NCBI RefSeq assembly: GCF_008868175.1
Contig: NZ_WBKT01000006.1
Span: forward strand, 24,240-88,239
Direction of reading: 5' to 3'
Source: Micromonospora sp. AMSO31t
Lineage (GTDB): Bacteria; Actinomycetota; Actinomycetes; Mycobacteriales; Micromonosporaceae
DNA: 64,000 nt
How positions within the stretch are numbered: position 1 is the first letter of the stretch; the number at the start of each line of letters is the position of its first letter. Shown piece by piece: positions 62,773 to 64,000 of this stretch. The notes under the pieces were generated by a model, which was not told the origin of the DNA, ran no database searches, and saw only the letters and a list, made by a program, of their open reading frames with translations. The translations under genes were made by a program, and so were the position numbers.

Positions 62773-63470
62773 CCACTGTCGAGATCTGCGTGAGCGACGT
62801 GCCGACCGCGCTGGTGGCCGAGGCCGCCGGCGCCGACCGGCTGGAGCTCTGCGCCGACCTCGGCCAGGGCGGCACCACCCCGAGCCTCGGGACGGTTCAG
62901 GTCGCGCTGGGGACGCTGCGTAGGGTGGACGTACGGGTCATGGTCCGCCCCCGTGGCGGTGACTTCCGGGTCAGCGGGATCGAGGAGCAGGTCATGCTCG
63001 CCGACATCGCGGCCATCCGCGGCCTGCCCAATCCGCACGGTCTCGCGGTCGGCGTGGTGGTCGGTGCCGTCACCGACGCCGGCGGCCTCGACCTGGCCGT
63101 GCTGCGGCGCCTCATCGAGGCGGCGGGGCCGCTGCCGGTGACGGTGCACAAGGCCTTCGACGAGGTCGGCGACCAACTGAGGGCGATCGAGGAACTCGTC
63201 GACCTCGGCGCCGACGCGGTGCTCACCTCCGGCGGGGCGCCGAGCGCGCTGGCCGGTGCCCCGCGGATCGCCGCGCTGCGGCAGCGGGCCGGCGACCGGT
63301 TGCGGGTCATCGCCGGCGGCGGCATCCGGTCGCACAACGTCCGGCAGGTGCTCGCGGCGACCGGGGCGCGGGAGGTGCACCTGCGCGCGCCGGTGCCGCG
63401 CGACGGACGCGAGGCCACGGACGGCAACGAGGTACGCCGGGTCGTCGACGCCACGCGCGCCGAGGCGTGA
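62769..63470 (+). CDS. cutC: CutC-family protein
   Basis: 233 residues of the CutC TIM-barrel. Family regions are EICVSDVPTALVAEAAGADRLELCADL, GGTTPSLG, VMVRPRGGDFRVSG, TVHKAFDEV, VLTSGGAPSAL and VIAGGGIRSHNV. The copper role given to CutC in E. coli has been traced to the MicL small RNA in its 3' region, so the enzyme's role is open. Here it overlaps the importer ATPase (ATGA) in a ROK-controlled operon, which favours a sugar-derived substrate. The frame upstream of 62769 is a shadow of the ATPase. Confidence 0.9.
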   Translation: MTTVEICVSDVPTALVAEAAGADRLELCADLGQGGTTPSLGTVQVALGTLRRVDVRVMVRPRGGDFRVSGIEEQVMLADIAAIRGLPNPHGLAVGVVVGAVTDAGGLDLAVLRRLIEAAGPLPVTVHKAFDEVGDQLRAIEELVDLGADAVLTSGGAPSALAGAPRIAALRQRAGDRLRVIAGGGIRSHNVRQVLAATGAREVHLRAPVPRDGREATDGNEVRRVVDATRAEA

Positions 63471-63553
63471 CCGAGCGTGGGTCGGTGACCGTTAGGGTGC
63501 GTAGGGCAGTTCAGCGGGGAAGTGCCCATCCTCATGAGCGGGAGTCAGCGACG

Positions 63554-63847
63554 GTGCCGAAGGCCTACTGGATCACCACCTACCGGTCCATCAGCGACGA
63601 CAGGAAGGTCGCCGCGTACGCGGACCTGGCGGGCCCCGCGCTGCGCGCGGCCGGCGGCACGTTCCTGGCGCGCGGCCTGCCCGCGCACGCGTTCGAGTCC
63701 GCCGTGCTGGAGCGCACCACGCTTATCGAGTTCGACAGCGTCGAGGCCGCGCTCGCCGCGCACGAGACCCCCGCCTACCAGGAGGCGTTGCGGGCGCTCG
63801 GCGACGGCGCCGACCGCGACCTGCGCATCATCGAAGCGACGCCCTGA
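63554..63847 (+). CDS. DUF1330 protein, second copy
   Basis: 97 residues from GTG (VPKAYWITTYRSISD). It has the same length and motifs as the protein at 30913 (RAAGGTFLARG, TTLIEFDSVEAALAAHE, TPAYQEALRALGDGADRDLRI), with roughly half the residues identical by eye. It is 83 bases after cutC and may have its own promoter (a GGGAAG-rich leader). The role is unknown. Confidence 0.85.
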   Translation: MPKAYWITTYRSISDDRKVAAYADLAGPALRAAGGTFLARGLPAHAFESAVLERTTLIEFDSVEAALAAHETPAYQEALRALGDGADRDLRIIEATP

Positions 63848-63921
63848 CGCTGCCGGCGGGCGGATCCCGGGCGTGGCCGTGCCGGGGGACGGTGCCGAAC
63901 CCGAACCGGCCGCACCTCTAG

Positions 63922-64000
63922 GCTTGGCGGCATGTCCGCCCGGCACCTCGCACCTGTTCAGTCCGACGACCCAGGTGTGCGGGCGGACATGCCGCCAAGC
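63922..64000. repeat. Perfect 21-bp inverted repeat at the right edge
   Basis: The arms at 63922-63942 (starting GCTTGGCGGCATG) and 63980-64000 are exact reverse complements. An inner six-base stem (CACCTG/CAGGTG, 63951-63956 and 63972-63977) extends the cruciform. The right arm ends exactly at the last base of the window, so the repeat may be longer. It could be a bidirectional terminator or part of a mobile or recombination element. Confidence 0.7.

Overview
High-GC actinobacterial chromosomal DNA. The F420-dependent LLM oxidoreductase, the GTG-rich starts, the mycothiol-type enzyme remnant, the secreted GH46 chitosanase and the codon usage suggest a soil actinomycete, perhaps a member of the Micromonosporaceae. 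The family assignment is inference. No rRNA operon, intact tRNA, CRISPR array or intact insertion sequence is visible.

Layout. (a) 1-5.2 kb is a scarred region. It holds a partial GNAT gene, the 3' half of a tRNA on its own (possible integration scar), an hrpA tail with a frameshift, a DinB-type protein, and a 440-bp tandem duplication. Each copy of the duplication encodes a four-cysteine protein start. The second copy leads a coupled operon with a split YeeE/YedE sulfur transporter. (b) 5.2-15.6 kb is an inositol-monophosphatase-like gene followed by a nucleobase/hydantoin catabolic locus: NCS1 permease, nitrilase-type amidohydrolase, dihydropyrimidinase and LLM oxidoreductase on the minus strand, a PucR regulator, and a divergent aminotransferase plus methylmalonate-semialdehyde dehydrogenase. 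Together these would take a reduced pyrimidine to beta-alanine (or aminoisobutyrate) and on to acetyl- or propionyl-CoA. (c) 15.6-31.2 kb is mixed: a capA remnant, YjbR, a PIG-L deacetylase, an esterase, an EamA exporter, a chitosanase, DUF4236, MscS, a MarR/MFS operon, and an orphan nadC with DUF1330.

(d) 31.2-46.8 kb is a full hydroxyproline regulon. The minus arm encodes 2-epimerase, three-part D-hydroxyproline dehydrogenase, pyrroline-4-hydroxy-2-carboxylate deaminase, ketoglutarate-semialdehyde dehydrogenase, a two-part AcnX dehydratase and an ornithine-cyclodeaminase-like reductase. The plus arm encodes a branched-chain-type ABC importer, a second proline-racemase-family enzyme and a GntR/FCD regulator. 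Nearly all of these genes overlap or abut.

(e) 46.9-51.7 kb looks decayed. An M4 metalloprotease and a TrmB/LuxR-type regulator each carry one frameshift, beside an IS3-like transposase tail and a truncated DUF1062 gene. (f) 51.9-63.9 kb is a ROK-regulated uptake and processing locus: P1 peptidase, ROK kinase, M81 metallopeptidase and ROK repressor on minus, and a peptide-type ABC importer with fused ATPases, CutC and a second DUF1330 protein on plus. A perfect 12-bp inverted repeat and a good promoter lie between the two arms. The window ends inside a perfect 21-bp inverted repeat.
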